A stretch of 28,339 nucleotides of DNA from JANNBN01 sp031385545 (GTDB lineage Bacteria; Actinomycetota; Acidimicrobiia; Acidimicrobiales; JANYDT01). Below the pieces are notes generated by a model. That model was not told the DNA's origin. It worked only from the letters and a program-made list of their open reading frames with translations, and made no database searches. Each line of letters starts with the position of its first letter. Positions within the stretch are counted from its first letter, which is position 1. Location: positions 1-28,339 of the forward strand of contig JANNBN010000052.1 of assembly GCA_031385545.1 (NCBI GenBank). The letters run 5' to 3'. This document shows positions 21,032-28,098 of the stretch, one piece after another. The translations under genes were made by a program, and so were the position numbers.

Positions 21032-22957
21032 ATGCGTCGGCTGTACTTCCCCACAGCTGCTGCGTTCGTCGTGGCCGTTGCAGCCGCGTCCGGCGCGTCA
21101 GCCCTCGACCCGGTTGCAGCCGGTAGCGCCTTGTCCGCGCCCCGCGTGCTACTGGCTGCCGCCCCGGTCCCCGTGGGAGGTGCCCCCGAAGCAACTGCGC
21201 CGCCCACGCAAGCGCCGCTGTCATCGCCGTCGGCGGGCCCTGCGCAGACGGTGCCCCCGACAGCTGATCCCACCACGACGAAGCCCGCCATCCGCAACTT
21301 GGTGATCACCGGGCACGGTTATGGCCACGGTCGCGGTCTCGGTCAATGGGGCGCATACGGATACGCGGTCGAGAAGGGCTGGGACTACCGGCGCATCCTC
21401 GACCACTACTACGGCAACACCACGGTCGGGAAGCTCGGCCCTTCCTCGGCCATCGGGGTCAGGTTGCTCAGCAACGACGCGAAACCGGTCGCCATCCACC
21501 AGTCCACCGGCCGGTTGTTCTTCACGGTCAACGGGGAGACGTTCGGCCCCGACACGGCCGCCTTGCCGGCAACAGGGGCACCGACCGCAGGCGTGTCCGG
21601 TCCATCGGGAACCGCAGCAGCGAAGCCGGGTCCAGTCGCTGTCGGTGGTCCTGTTGCAACCATCCCGCCATCCCCGCAGACCGACCCTGCCACCCTAACT
21701 TCGGCCCCACCGGCGTCCCCGGTGATCTCGACCATCCCGCCGCTCATCGGGCCGTCCGGTATCGCGCCTGGTTTTCCGGCCGTCGTTCGTATCCAGTTGG
21801 TCAGCGCTGGCCGGTTCACGATCAGCGAGGCAACGAGTTGCGCCGGTCCGTGGGCCCTGCGTGCCACGGTCAACGCCGCGTCGGTGTCCGTCTCAACGGG
21901 CCAGACGGAAGTGACCGAGCCCGCCTCCATGCTGCAGGTCTGTACGTCGAGCGGACGTCGTACATACCGGGGTGACCTTGCTGCCGTCGACGGTAAACCC
22001 GGGCAGTACCTGGTGAACCAGGTGAACATGGAGGAGTACCTCCGGGGCGTGCTCCCGGCCGAGGTTCCGTCCGGGTGGGGAGCGAAACCGAATGGGATGG
22101 AAGCGCTGAAGGCACAAGCCGTCGCTGCGCGCTCGTACGCTGCGGCTGAGAAACGGCCCGGCCTCGCTAACACGTGCGACACAACTGCCTGTCAGGTGTA
22201 CTCGGGCCGTGGCGAGTTCCGTGGTGGCACGTTCGTGTCGTTCGAAGATCAGCGCGCAGACGATGCAATTCGCTCCACCGCAGGAGAGGTTCGCTTCGAC
22301 AAAGCCGGCGGAGTGGTGCGTACCGAATTTTCTTCGTCGACCGGCGGACAAACTGCTCCCGGGGCATTCCCGCCGGTTGTCGACGAGGGTGACCGCAACG
22401 CTGCCAACCCGCACGTGATGTGGACGGTCACGCTTACCGCAGCCAGGTTGGAGTCCGGTCGAAAGCTCGGAGCGTTCAAGGACATCGCGATCACCCTCCG
22501 CGATGGGGTCGGGCCCTACGGTGGGCGCGTGCAAAATCTGGATCTGATCTTCGAACGCGGCAAGGTGTCCTACAAGAGCGGTGAATTTCTGCGCGCATAT
22601 AACTTGCGATCGACCCTTTTCACGACCAAGATCGCGGAATCCGGTGGCAGCGTCGGTGGGACACTTCCTCCGTTGGAGACCATTCCCGACGACGGCACCA
22701 GCGGGTTCGTCGGCGTGGCGCTCCCGAATCAGAACAAGACGATCGATACCGTTGCGCCGACGACTGCTGCATCTTCGAAGCAGTCAGCTACGAAGGGCAA
22801 AGCAAAAACGACGCTTGCGAAGACAACCCCTGCAAAGAAGAGCGGCGCCACACCAGCTGCGACCGTGGTGGTGACCCCGGTCCCCGTGGGCAAGAAGGCG
22901 CAGCAGCAGATTCCGGTCGCAACCTCGAAGTCGGTGCCAACCACCAAGAAGAAGTAG
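21032..22957 (+). CDS. Secreted SpoIID/LytB-domain protein
   Basis: The 641-residue protein has a signal peptide (about 1-24, ending SALDP), a Pro/Ala/Thr-rich linker to ~85, the motif GHGYGHGRGLGQWGAYGYA (94-112), an interrupted region with a second Pro-rich insert (~165-235), the SpoIID domain proper (EEYLRGVLPAEVPSGWG with candidate catalytic Glu344, then LKAQAVAARSYA and C382-x4-C387 QVYSGRG) and a Thr/Lys/Ala-rich tail (~570-641). SpoIID is a lytic transglycosylase acting on peptidoglycan stripped of stem peptides in spore formers; in non-sporulating actinobacteria the domain is thought to serve wall remodelling. Here the GHGxGHG motif precedes the domain, whereas in Bacillus SpoIID-type proteins it follows. 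Its long low-complexity tail, with repeated basic TTKK-like segments, could bind the wall or teichoic polymers. Confidence 0.88.
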   Translation: MRRLYFPTAAAFVVAVAAASGASALDPVAAGSALSAPRVLLAAAPVPVGGAPEATAPPTQAPLSSPSAGPAQTVPPTADPTTTKPAIRNLVITGHGYGHGRGLGQWGAYGYAVEKGWDYRRILDHYYGNTTVGKLGPSSAIGVRLLSNDAKPVAIHQSTGRLFFTVNGETFGPDTAALPATGAPTAGVSGPSGTAAAKPGPVAVGGPVATIPPSPQTDPATLTSAPPASPVISTIPPLIGPSGIAPGFPAVVRIQLVSAGRFTISEATSCAGPWALRATVNAASVSVSTGQTEVTEPASMLQVCTSSGRRTYRGDLAAVDGKPGQYLVNQVNMEEYLRGVLPAEVPSGWGAKPNGMEALKAQAVAARSYAAAEKRPGLANTCDTTACQVYSGRGEFRGGTFVSFEDQRADDAIRSTAGEVRFDKAGGVVRTEFSSSTGGQTAPGAFPPVVDEGDRNAANPHVMWTVTLTAARLESGRKLGAFKDIAITLRDGVGPYGGRVQNLDLIFERGKVSYKSGEFLRAYNLRSTLFTTKIAESGGSVGGTLPPLETIPDDGTSGFVGVALPNQNKTIDTVAPTTAASSKQSATKGKAKTTLAKTTPAKKSGATPAATVVVTPVPVGKKAQQQIPVATSKSVPTTKKK

Positions 22958-23097
22958 CCGAAAGACAGGTCGGCGGCGAAGTGACCCCCGAGTTCAGAAT
23001 CACCTCTGTATTTGTTACGTAACGATCAAGGGAGGGGTCCCTCCCAGGACATCGAGCACGCGATTGGTCGTGAAACTCGCTCGAGATAGATCTCGAA

Positions 23098-23115
23098 ATT
23101 CGTGACGGAACGAAT
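23098..23115. repeat. Inverted repeat sharing the 4.9-kb repeat core
   Basis: ATTCGT-N6-ACGAAT; the sequence TTCGTGACGGAACGAATG matches TCGTKACGGAACGAAYG, the core found in both 44-bp repeats at 4861-4965. Confidence 0.75.
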
Positions 23116-23141
23116 GTCTTGCTCGTTTCTGCTCAGCGACC

Positions 23142-23187
23142 TTGCCCGGGAACCGCGTTTTTGGAACCAACGTTGGGTCCCGGGCAA
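23142..23187. repeat. Hairpin with 9-bp perfect arms
   Basis: TTGCCCGGG (23142-23150) and CCCGGGCAA (23179-23187) are exact inverted copies around 28 bases that themselves hold the palindrome CCAACGTTGG. The arms extend imperfectly inward (AACC / GGGT). Confidence 0.8.
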
Positions 23188-23309
23188 CCAACGTTGTTCC
23201 AGCTGGCCGTTTGGGGCCGCGATTTGGTCAGGTTGGTTGCTGAGGAGCCGACGTTGGAGAAAATGGTGCTCGGTTTGGAGAGCCGTTGCTCAAGGTCGGC
23301 GTAGTAGCC

Positions 23310-23366
23310 AGGGCGCGAACCGTTCAAGCGATGAACAACGAGTGCGCACAATCAGGGCGCGAACCG
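23310..23366. repeat. 13-bp direct repeat pair
   Basis: AGGGCGCGAACCG occurs at 23310-23322 and 23354-23366, 44 bp start to start, both next to GTAGCC words. Confidence 0.8.
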
Positions 23367-23387
23367 CGCGGGGGTAGCCACCGAGGT

Positions 23388-23416
23388 CGCTTGCCCGTCC
23401 CGTGGAGGGGCAAGCG
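23388..23416 (-). terminator. Terminator-like hairpin after the cytochrome c gene
   Basis: CGCTTGCCC and GGGCAAGCG form a perfect 9-bp GC-rich stem with an 11-base loop, beginning seven bases beyond the stop codon of the minus-strand cytochrome c gene. There is no T run, as is common in high-GC actinobacteria. Confidence 0.6.
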
Positions 23417-23422
23417 GCGAGT

Positions 23423-24154
23423 TCAGCCCCTACAGACGTTTTCGGTGAGGGGCGGGATTGTGGTCGGAAGCGTTGCCTTGCCGGCAGCGGCCTCTTCGAC
23501 GGTGAGCTCTGGCCACGTCTTTTCGGAGATGATCGTGCGCTCGTAGGTGATGATGGCCCAGATCTGCTCGTCGGTGAGATCGGGGAACGCCGGCATACCG
23601 GTGAGCGACTTGTGCTCGCCGCCCACCCGCTTGGGGTCGCCGTAGGCGACACCCTTCTCGCACGAACCGTGGCGAACAAAGGCGATCTGCTCAACGATGT
23701 TCGGGAACGTGAGCTCGGCCTCGCCCTTCCAAAGTGGACGACCGACGGCCCCGCCCTCCTTGCCAGCACCGTTGCCGAGGTGGCATGTCGAGCACTGTGC
23801 GTTGTACAGACGGGCGCCCAACTGCTGAGGTGATTCGACTCGGCTCTTCGGCGTGGCGAAGATGCCGGCATAGAAGAATGCCCAAACCGGCACACCGACC
23901 ATCAGCAACACCTTGGACAGGCGTGCGAATGTCTGCCCCTTGATGACCGGTGGTGTGACGGGCGAAGGCACCGCCGGCTCGACCTTCAAGGCCTTTGGTG
24001 TCGCAACCGTTGCGGCCGTTGCCGCTGGTGCCGGTGCGCTGCCCGGAGCAAGCGTCGCCGGCGCATCGGCAGCCTCGGTTCCCTCGCCGCTGCCGCTCAA
24101 CGCGGCGCGACGCGCTTTCGAACGGGCGAGTAGGTGTTCGGGGATCTCAGCCAC
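23423..24154 (-). CDS. Membrane-anchored monoheme cytochrome c
   Basis: The 243-residue protein carries one heme c site, CSTCH (121-125), with a likely axial Met187 in GMPAF, the class I cytochrome c pattern. A single transmembrane helix (about 81-100, VLLMVGVPVWAFFYAGIFA) precedes it, so the heme domain faces outward while ~80 N-terminal residues stay in the cytoplasm. That tail starts MAEIPEHLLARSKARRAAL and goes on as an Ala/Pro-rich linker. The motif IPEHLLARS is repeated, with one change, in the subunit IV-like protein encoded at 26291. A possible ribosome site (AAAGGA) lies ~9 bases before the ATG. It is divergent from the bc-type operon and probably carries electrons from that complex to an oxidase; this role is inferred from position. 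Confidence 0.88.
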   Translation of the reverse strand: MAEIPEHLLARSKARRAALSGSGEGTEAADAPATLAPGSAPAPAATAATVATPKALKVEPAVPSPVTPPVIKGQTFARLSKVLLMVGVPVWAFFYAGIFATPKSRVESPQQLGARLYNAQCSTCHLGNGAGKEGGAVGRPLWKGEAELTFPNIVEQIAFVRHGSCEKGVAYGDPKRVGGEHKSLTGMPAFPDLTDEQIWAIITYERTIISEKTWPELTVEEAAAGKATLPTTIPPLTENVCRG

Positions 24155-24521
24155 AGCTGTCCTTTGCGCAGATTCGTCTGTGTGTCGTGCGTCCGGCGAA
24201 CCCTAGTGGACCCCGTCAGGTCCCACTGGACCCGACAACTGTCCGTCAGGACTCGGTTGCCGACGCACTGGTCAACGCATCCCATGTTAGGTGGCTCCGA
24301 TGTCGACGGTCGAAAGTCCGTACAGATAGCGCATCGGTTGCAGCGTTCGGCCTGTGCTGACCCATCGATGTTTCACCGTGACGGGAGTTGTCGGGAGTGA
24401 GGTCCCCGGAGGAACACCGTGATAAACCATGAGTGCCGATCTGGGTCTGCGTGCGGGCTCGAGCTGGCTTGTGAATCGAATCACGACCCTTTCCCACCCA
24501 GGAACCCGTCGAGGAACCCTA
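24155..24521. promoter_or_regulatory. Divergent control region of the respiratory locus
   Basis: These 367 bases separate the cytochrome c gene (minus) from the bc-type operon (plus) and must hold both promoters. Seen in it are GGACC (24208-24212), its inverse GGTCC (24219-24223) and GGACC again (24228-24232), forming two overlapping inverted repeats with 6- and 4-base spacers, a possible operator close to the cytochrome c start. GAGGAA (24511-24516) is the likely ribosome site of the first operon gene. An in-frame ATG at 24429 exists, but the extension looks non-coding and lacks a ribosome site. Confidence 0.5.
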
Positions 24522-25031
24522 ATGACCGCCTTTCTCAGCTCACTGCTTGCGCTCCTGGCGTCTTGCGGGCTCGTGCTCGCCTATGCGAAGCGTCGGCCCG
24601 TCGGGACGTCCACCACGTGGGGCGAGGCCATGGTTGCAGCCGTTTTCATCTTTGCGGTGATGTTTTTGGCGTACGGCGTTGTTCCGCACCAGTTCCTGAA
24701 CTGGGCAGACTCCGAGCTGAAGTGGCGTCCTGACGCCTTCGGTATCCCGGTCGGCTGGTTCGGCAAGGACGGATTTCTTGGGAGCAATGGGTTGGGCAAC
24801 TCGCGCAACGTGCTCTTCGGTGACGGCATCAAGTTCTTCGGCCGCGGTCGTGTTCTCATCAACAAAGAGACGATCCGCGACATTGTGGCTGCGACGCTCT
24901 ACATCGTGTTCCTGGGCGGACAGATCTTCATGTTCAAGGAATGGCAAGGCCGCGGCAAGAAAGCCGAAGCGAAACTCAAGGCAATCCCTGCGTCCAGCAC
25001 CTACGGCCGCCCGCTCGTGAAGCGGGCTTGA
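24522..25031 (+). CDS. Small membrane protein of the bc-type complex operon, unknown
   Basis: The 169-residue protein is predicted to have three transmembrane helices (about 2-21, 35-54 and 117-137) and a short basic C-terminal tail (GRGKKAEAKLK). Between helices 2 and 3 is a ~60-residue hydrophilic loop with several aromatic residues (NWADSELKWRPDAFGIPVGWFG). I see no heme, iron-sulfur or other metal motif and do not recognise the family. The ATG at 24522 is preceded by GAGGAA with a normal gap. It is the first gene of a tight run with ferredoxin, cytochrome b halves and Rieske protein; the next start is six bases after its stop. It is therefore probably a structural or anchoring subunit of that complex, perhaps for the ferredoxin, but this is inference from context only. 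Confidence 0.85.
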   Translation: MTAFLSSLLALLASCGLVLAYAKRRPVGTSTTWGEAMVAAVFIFAVMFLAYGVVPHQFLNWADSELKWRPDAFGIPVGWFGKDGFLGSNGLGNSRNVLFGDGIKFFGRGRVLINKETIRDIVAATLYIVFLGGQIFMFKEWQGRGKKAEAKLKAIPASSTYGRPLVKRA

Positions 25032-25037
25032 TGCGTC

Positions 25038-25445
25038 ATGGCTGACGCCAACCCGCCACTGCCGTACTTCCCCGGGGAGTACGTGCTCGCTGAGATCTCG
25101 GTCGATGCGCTGAACAAGTCGGTGAAACCGAAGCAGTTCCTCCACATCGACCAGTCCGAGTGCATCATGTGCGAGGGCTGTGTCGACATCTGTCCGTGGA
25201 AGTGCATCCACATGCTGTCGGCCAACACCGTTGCCGACGCTGTCGGCGTCGTCGCTCCTGGCACCGACCCGGACGACCATGTGGTGTTCGTGGTCGACGA
25301 GGACGTGTGCACACGATGCGGGCTGTGTGTGGACCGGTGCCCCACCGGTGTCATCATCATGGGTAAGGCAGGTGTGGCGCCGCGCGACGGTGACCAGCAC
25401 ATGCGGGACAACAAGCATGGCTACGGCTATGGCATGCGGTTCTAA
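25038..25445 (+). CDS. 2[4Fe-4S] ferredoxin-type protein in the bc-complex operon
   Basis: The 135-residue protein has two complete 4Fe-4S motifs: C42-x2-C45-x2-C48-x3-C52-P and C91-x2-C94-x2-C97-x3-C101-P. Each lends its last Cys to the other cluster in classical bacterial ferredoxins. Additional Cys56 follows the first set. The two motifs are separated by a 38-residue insert (HMLSANTVADAVG...VVDED), longer than in small free ferredoxins, and ~40 residues precede the first cluster. The C terminus is His/Gly/Tyr-rich (DNKHGYGYGMRF). No signal peptide or membrane helix, so it should face the cytoplasm. Placement between the small membrane protein and cytochrome b suggests it is a peripheral subunit passing electrons to or from the complex. 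Ferredoxins are not part of standard bc1 or b6f operons. Confidence 0.9.
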   Translation: MADANPPLPYFPGEYVLAEISVDALNKSVKPKQFLHIDQSECIMCEGCVDICPWKCIHMLSANTVADAVGVVAPGTDPDDHVVFVVDEDVCTRCGLCVDRCPTGVIIMGKAGVAPRDGDQHMRDNKHGYGYGMRF

Positions 25446-25477
25446 GAAGATCAAGAGGAACGTGCAGGAGTAACGAC

Positions 25478-26251
25478 ATGGCAACCCCAATGCGCCCAAC
25501 GCCCAAAGAGAAACTGTCCGAGGTGGTCGGCAACGTCCAGGGCTCCCAGGCCTGGAACTCGATCTTCCGGCCTGGTTCAATCTTCCGGAAGGGCTACACC
25601 GATAGCCCCCGTAACCGGTCGTACGTCATTATGAACTCGCTGCTGTACCACCTGCACCCGGTGAAGGTGAAGCGGCACGCGGTCAAGGTCAGTTACACGC
25701 TGTGCCTTGGCGGCTTGAGCTTCTTCTTGTTCATCGTGTTGACGCTCACGGGCATCTTCCTGATGTTCTTCTACACACCCGAAGCTGCAAAGGCCTACGC
25801 CGACATCCAGGCGCTACATACGTCGATCGCGTTCGGTCTGTTGGTGCGAAACATGCATCGATGGGGCGCGCATCTCATGGTGATCGCAGTGTTCATGCAC
25901 ATGGCCCGGGTCTTCTACCACGGTGCGTACAAGGCCCCGCGAGAGTTCAACTGGGTCATCGGCGTCATCCTGCTCACGCTCACCCTGCTGCTGTCCTTCA
26001 CCGGCTACCTGCTCCCCTGGGACCAGTTGGCGCTGTGGGCGGTGACGGTGGGTACCAACATGATCGGCTACACGCCTGTCTTCGGTGGTCAATCCCGGTT
26101 CGTGCTGCTCGCCGGTAAGGAAATCGGATCCAGCACCCTGCTGCGGTGGTACGTGCTCCACGTGCTGCTGTTCCCGTTCATCATCGTCATCTTCATGGCG
26201 ATCCACTTCTGGCGTGTCCGCAAGGACGGCGGCATCTCGGGTCCGCTCTAA
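25478..26251 (+). CDS. Cytochrome b, N-terminal (b6-type) half
   Basis: This 257-residue protein is the four-helix heme-carrying half of a split cytochrome b, homologous to cytochrome b6 and Bacillus QcrB. Ligands for the two b hemes are H127-x13-H141 (NMHRWGAHLMVIAVFMH) and H228-x14-H243 (YVLHVLLFPFIIVIFMAIH); x14 in the second pair is the b6-type spacing (bc1 has x13). The motif TLCLGG puts Cys76 where b6 Cys35 covalently holds heme ci. Other matches to b6 are GYLLPWDQLALWAV and the C-terminal RKDGGISGPL. The complex oxidises a quinol (menaquinol is expected here) at the outer side and moves protons. A Shine-Dalgarno AGGAG precedes the ATG. N-terminal ~65 residues are a hydrophilic extension. 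The gene for the remaining helices follows 39 bases later. Confidence 0.95.
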   Translation: MATPMRPTPKEKLSEVVGNVQGSQAWNSIFRPGSIFRKGYTDSPRNRSYVIMNSLLYHLHPVKVKRHAVKVSYTLCLGGLSFFLFIVLTLTGIFLMFFYTPEAAKAYADIQALHTSIAFGLLVRNMHRWGAHLMVIAVFMHMARVFYHGAYKAPREFNWVIGVILLTLTLLLSFTGYLLPWDQLALWAVTVGTNMIGYTPVFGGQSRFVLLAGKEIGSSTLLRWYVLHVLLFPFIIVIFMAIHFWRVRKDGGISGPL

Positions 26252-26290
26252 CCCGGTCGCATCCACGCAAGACGTTCGAGGTACTCAAAC

Positions 26291-27115
26291 ATGGCAGACA
26301 TGGAAGAAATACTGCGCCGCTCGCAAGAAGCGAAGGCGAAAAAGCTGGCCGAGAAGGCTGGTGCTGACGCGCCTGGCACCGCGGTGCCGGCAGGGGATGC
26401 GGCAGCGGCCGCGTCCTACGCCGAAGCAGACGCGTCGGGCAAGATCCCCGCGCATCTGCTCGCCCGGAGCGCCGGAGCAAAGGCCTCGAAGGAAGAGGGC
26501 GGCTCGTCAGCGGCGGCAGGCGGTGGAGGCGTAGCCGTTCTCGACGCACCAAGTGCAGGTGCCGTCGCAGCCGCCTCGGCCCTTCAGGCTCCCGCCGGCG
26601 GCGGTCTTGTCGGCCCGGCTGGCCACACTCAGCGATTGCTGACTGTCGTCAAGGCCGGTTCCATCCAAGACGTCAAGGCCGTTCCCACCGACAAGGTGAG
26701 CACATGGCCCCATCTGCTGATCGGAGAGTTTGTTGCATCGCTGGCATGCCTCGCGGTGCTGATGGTGCTTTCAGCGTTCGTCAACGCACCGCTTCTGGGA
26801 TATGCGAACTACAACCAGACGCCGAACCCGTCGAAGGCACCCTGGTACTTCCTCGGCTTGCAGGAACTGCTCACCATGTTCCACCCGATGGTGGCTGGTG
26901 TGACGATTCCTGGAATGGGTCTCTTCTGCCTTATCCTCGCCCCGTACAGCGACAAGAACCCGTCGAATAAACCCGAGGACCGCAAGGTCGCAATCTCGTT
27001 GTTCACGGTGTTCCTCATGTTCTGGGCCGTCCTTGTGATCATCGGCTCGTTCTTCCGTGGTCCCGGGTTCAACTTCGTCATGCCGTGGCGTACCGGCATC
27101 TATTTCGAGCTCTAA
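26291..27115 (+). CDS. Cytochrome b, C-terminal (subunit IV-like) half with long N-terminal extension
   Basis: Residues ~135-274 correspond to subunit IV of b6f or QcrC: three transmembrane helices (about 142-164, 199-218, 235-256) and the quinol-site segment NPSKAPWYFLGLQELL, with APWY (183-186) in place of the classical PEWY. The first ~130 residues are unusual: a charged helix (MADMEEILRRSQEAKAKKLAEKA), an Ala/Gly-rich linker and the motif KIPAHLLARS (51-60), which also opens the cytochrome c protein of this locus, then another Ala/Gly-rich stretch. Standard subunit IV has ~160 residues and no such extension. It completes the Qo pocket together with the b6-type half and the Rieske protein. 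No heme c motif is present, so cytochrome c is not fused here, unlike in Bacillus QcrC. Confidence 0.92.
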   Translation: MADMEEILRRSQEAKAKKLAEKAGADAPGTAVPAGDAAAAASYAEADASGKIPAHLLARSAGAKASKEEGGSSAAAGGGGVAVLDAPSAGAVAAASALQAPAGGGLVGPAGHTQRLLTVVKAGSIQDVKAVPTDKVSTWPHLLIGEFVASLACLAVLMVLSAFVNAPLLGYANYNQTPNPSKAPWYFLGLQELLTMFHPMVAGVTIPGMGLFCLILAPYSDKNPSNKPEDRKVAISLFTVFLMFWAVLVIIGSFFRGPGFNFVMPWRTGIYFEL

Positions 27116-27133
27116 GTCGGCTAGGAGATCCTC

Positions 27134-28027
27134 ATGAGCACAGCAGCAATCCTCGTCATCGCCGTTGTCGCATTGGCCATGCTGGCAGTTGCGTTCCTCG
27201 TCACGACGGCTCGCAAGACCGACCGCAACGCAGCGGTCGGGCTGCTGGCACGCGAGACCGTCAAGCGCGATCGCAGCCACGCTCGCGCTGCAGGAGTTCC
27301 AGGCACCGATGTTGCCGTCGGCGATACAGCTTTCGTCCCGGCCCCGTTGACCGCACGCGAAGTCGAGCGGGCAGCTGCTGGCTCGGTCGCCGTCATCGAG
27401 CGGCCGCCAGCCGTTCCGCGGCCGGCCATGGATGCCGAGCAGCTCGGCGTCGCTCGCCGGCAGTTCCTCAACCGCGGCATCATCTCGATGTTCATCCTCG
27501 GCCTCGGTTCGTTCCCAGGCCTGGGCGTCATCGCGTTCCTCTGGCCAAAACTCAGCGGTGGTTTCGGGTCCAAGGTCAACGTCGGCAAGAAAGACGACAT
27601 CTTCGCGGCGATCGAAGCGAAGAAGGAACCCTTCTACAACGCAGAGGCCCGCTCGTACATCATCGAGTATCCCAAAGAGGCCCTCAGCAAGGCGCGCCAG
27701 GTGTACACCGGCGGGGTACTCACCGGTATGGAGTCTGGTGTCGCTGCGATCTATCAGAAGTGCGTCCACCTCGGATGCAAGGTGCCGTGGTGCGGCAGTT
27801 CGCAATGGTTCGAATGTCCGTGTCACGGTTCGCAGTACAACCGTATCGGCGAGAAGAAGGGTGGGCCAGCCCCGCGTGGGCTCGACCATTTCGCGGTGTC
27901 CGTGAGCGAAGACGGCAGCGTGATCGTCGACTCGGGCGCCCGCACCGACGGCCCGCCCATCGGCACCAACACCACCGGCCAAGAGGCCGAGGGTCCGCAC
28001 TGCACCTCCGGCGTCGAAGAGCACTGA
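27134..28027 (+). CDS. Rieske 2Fe-2S protein with internal twin-arginine motif
   Basis: The Rieske subunit takes one electron from quinol at the outer face and passes it to cytochrome c. The 297-residue product has cluster motifs C210-x-H212-LG-C215 and C228-P-C230-H231-GS, ligands being C210, H212, C228, H231 and a likely disulfide C215-C230; an extra Cys220 lies between. There are two hydrophobic segments: residues 3-23 at the N terminus and 113-137, the second immediately preceded by RRQFL (108-112), a good twin-arginine signal. A hydrophilic ~85-residue stretch lies between. The Rieske domain thus follows a Tat-type helix, as established for Streptomyces QcrA, which however has three helices. 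ATG has AGGAG 7 bases upstream; the preceding gene stops 18 bases before. Confidence 0.95.
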   Translation: MSTAAILVIAVVALAMLAVAFLVTTARKTDRNAAVGLLARETVKRDRSHARAAGVPGTDVAVGDTAFVPAPLTAREVERAAAGSVAVIERPPAVPRPAMDAEQLGVARRQFLNRGIISMFILGLGSFPGLGVIAFLWPKLSGGFGSKVNVGKKDDIFAAIEAKKEPFYNAEARSYIIEYPKEALSKARQVYTGGVLTGMESGVAAIYQKCVHLGCKVPWCGSSQWFECPCHGSQYNRIGEKKGGPAPRGLDHFAVSVSEDGSVIVDSGARTDGPPIGTNTTGQEAEGPHCTSGVEEH

Positions 28028-28098
28028 TCCGCACGTTCGGGCCAGCCTCCACACCGCAAGCCATTTAGCCAGTCAGCCAACTCAGGAACCCATTCCCC

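Larger units (their letters stand above)
22958..23422. other. Gene-free stretch rich in inverted repeats
   Basis: No credible gene is seen in these 465 bases. They contain, in order, a weak hairpin after the SpoIID-domain gene (GCCGA 22957-22961 / TCGGC 22970-22974), a perfect GTTACGTAAC palindrome (23014-23023), GGGAGGG-GT-CCCTCCC (23030-23045), TCGAGAT-AG-ATCTCGA (23081-23096) and the four repeats listed separately. CCAACGTTG occurs twice and CCGACGTTG once between 23166 and 23256. Base composition is less GC-rich than the genes. Confidence 0.7.

Noticed and set aside
23119..23304. Possible small protein of 61 residues (TTG start) with two PTL segments
   Set aside because: The product looks mildly protein-like, but the PTL repeats come from the CCAACGTTG palindromes, there is no ribosome site and codon third positions are not GC-biased as in neighbouring genes.
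24429..24521. Upstream ATG start for the small membrane protein
   Set aside because: The 31 added residues interrupt an otherwise clean N-terminal helix and lack a ribosome site, while GAGGAA precedes the ATG at 24522.
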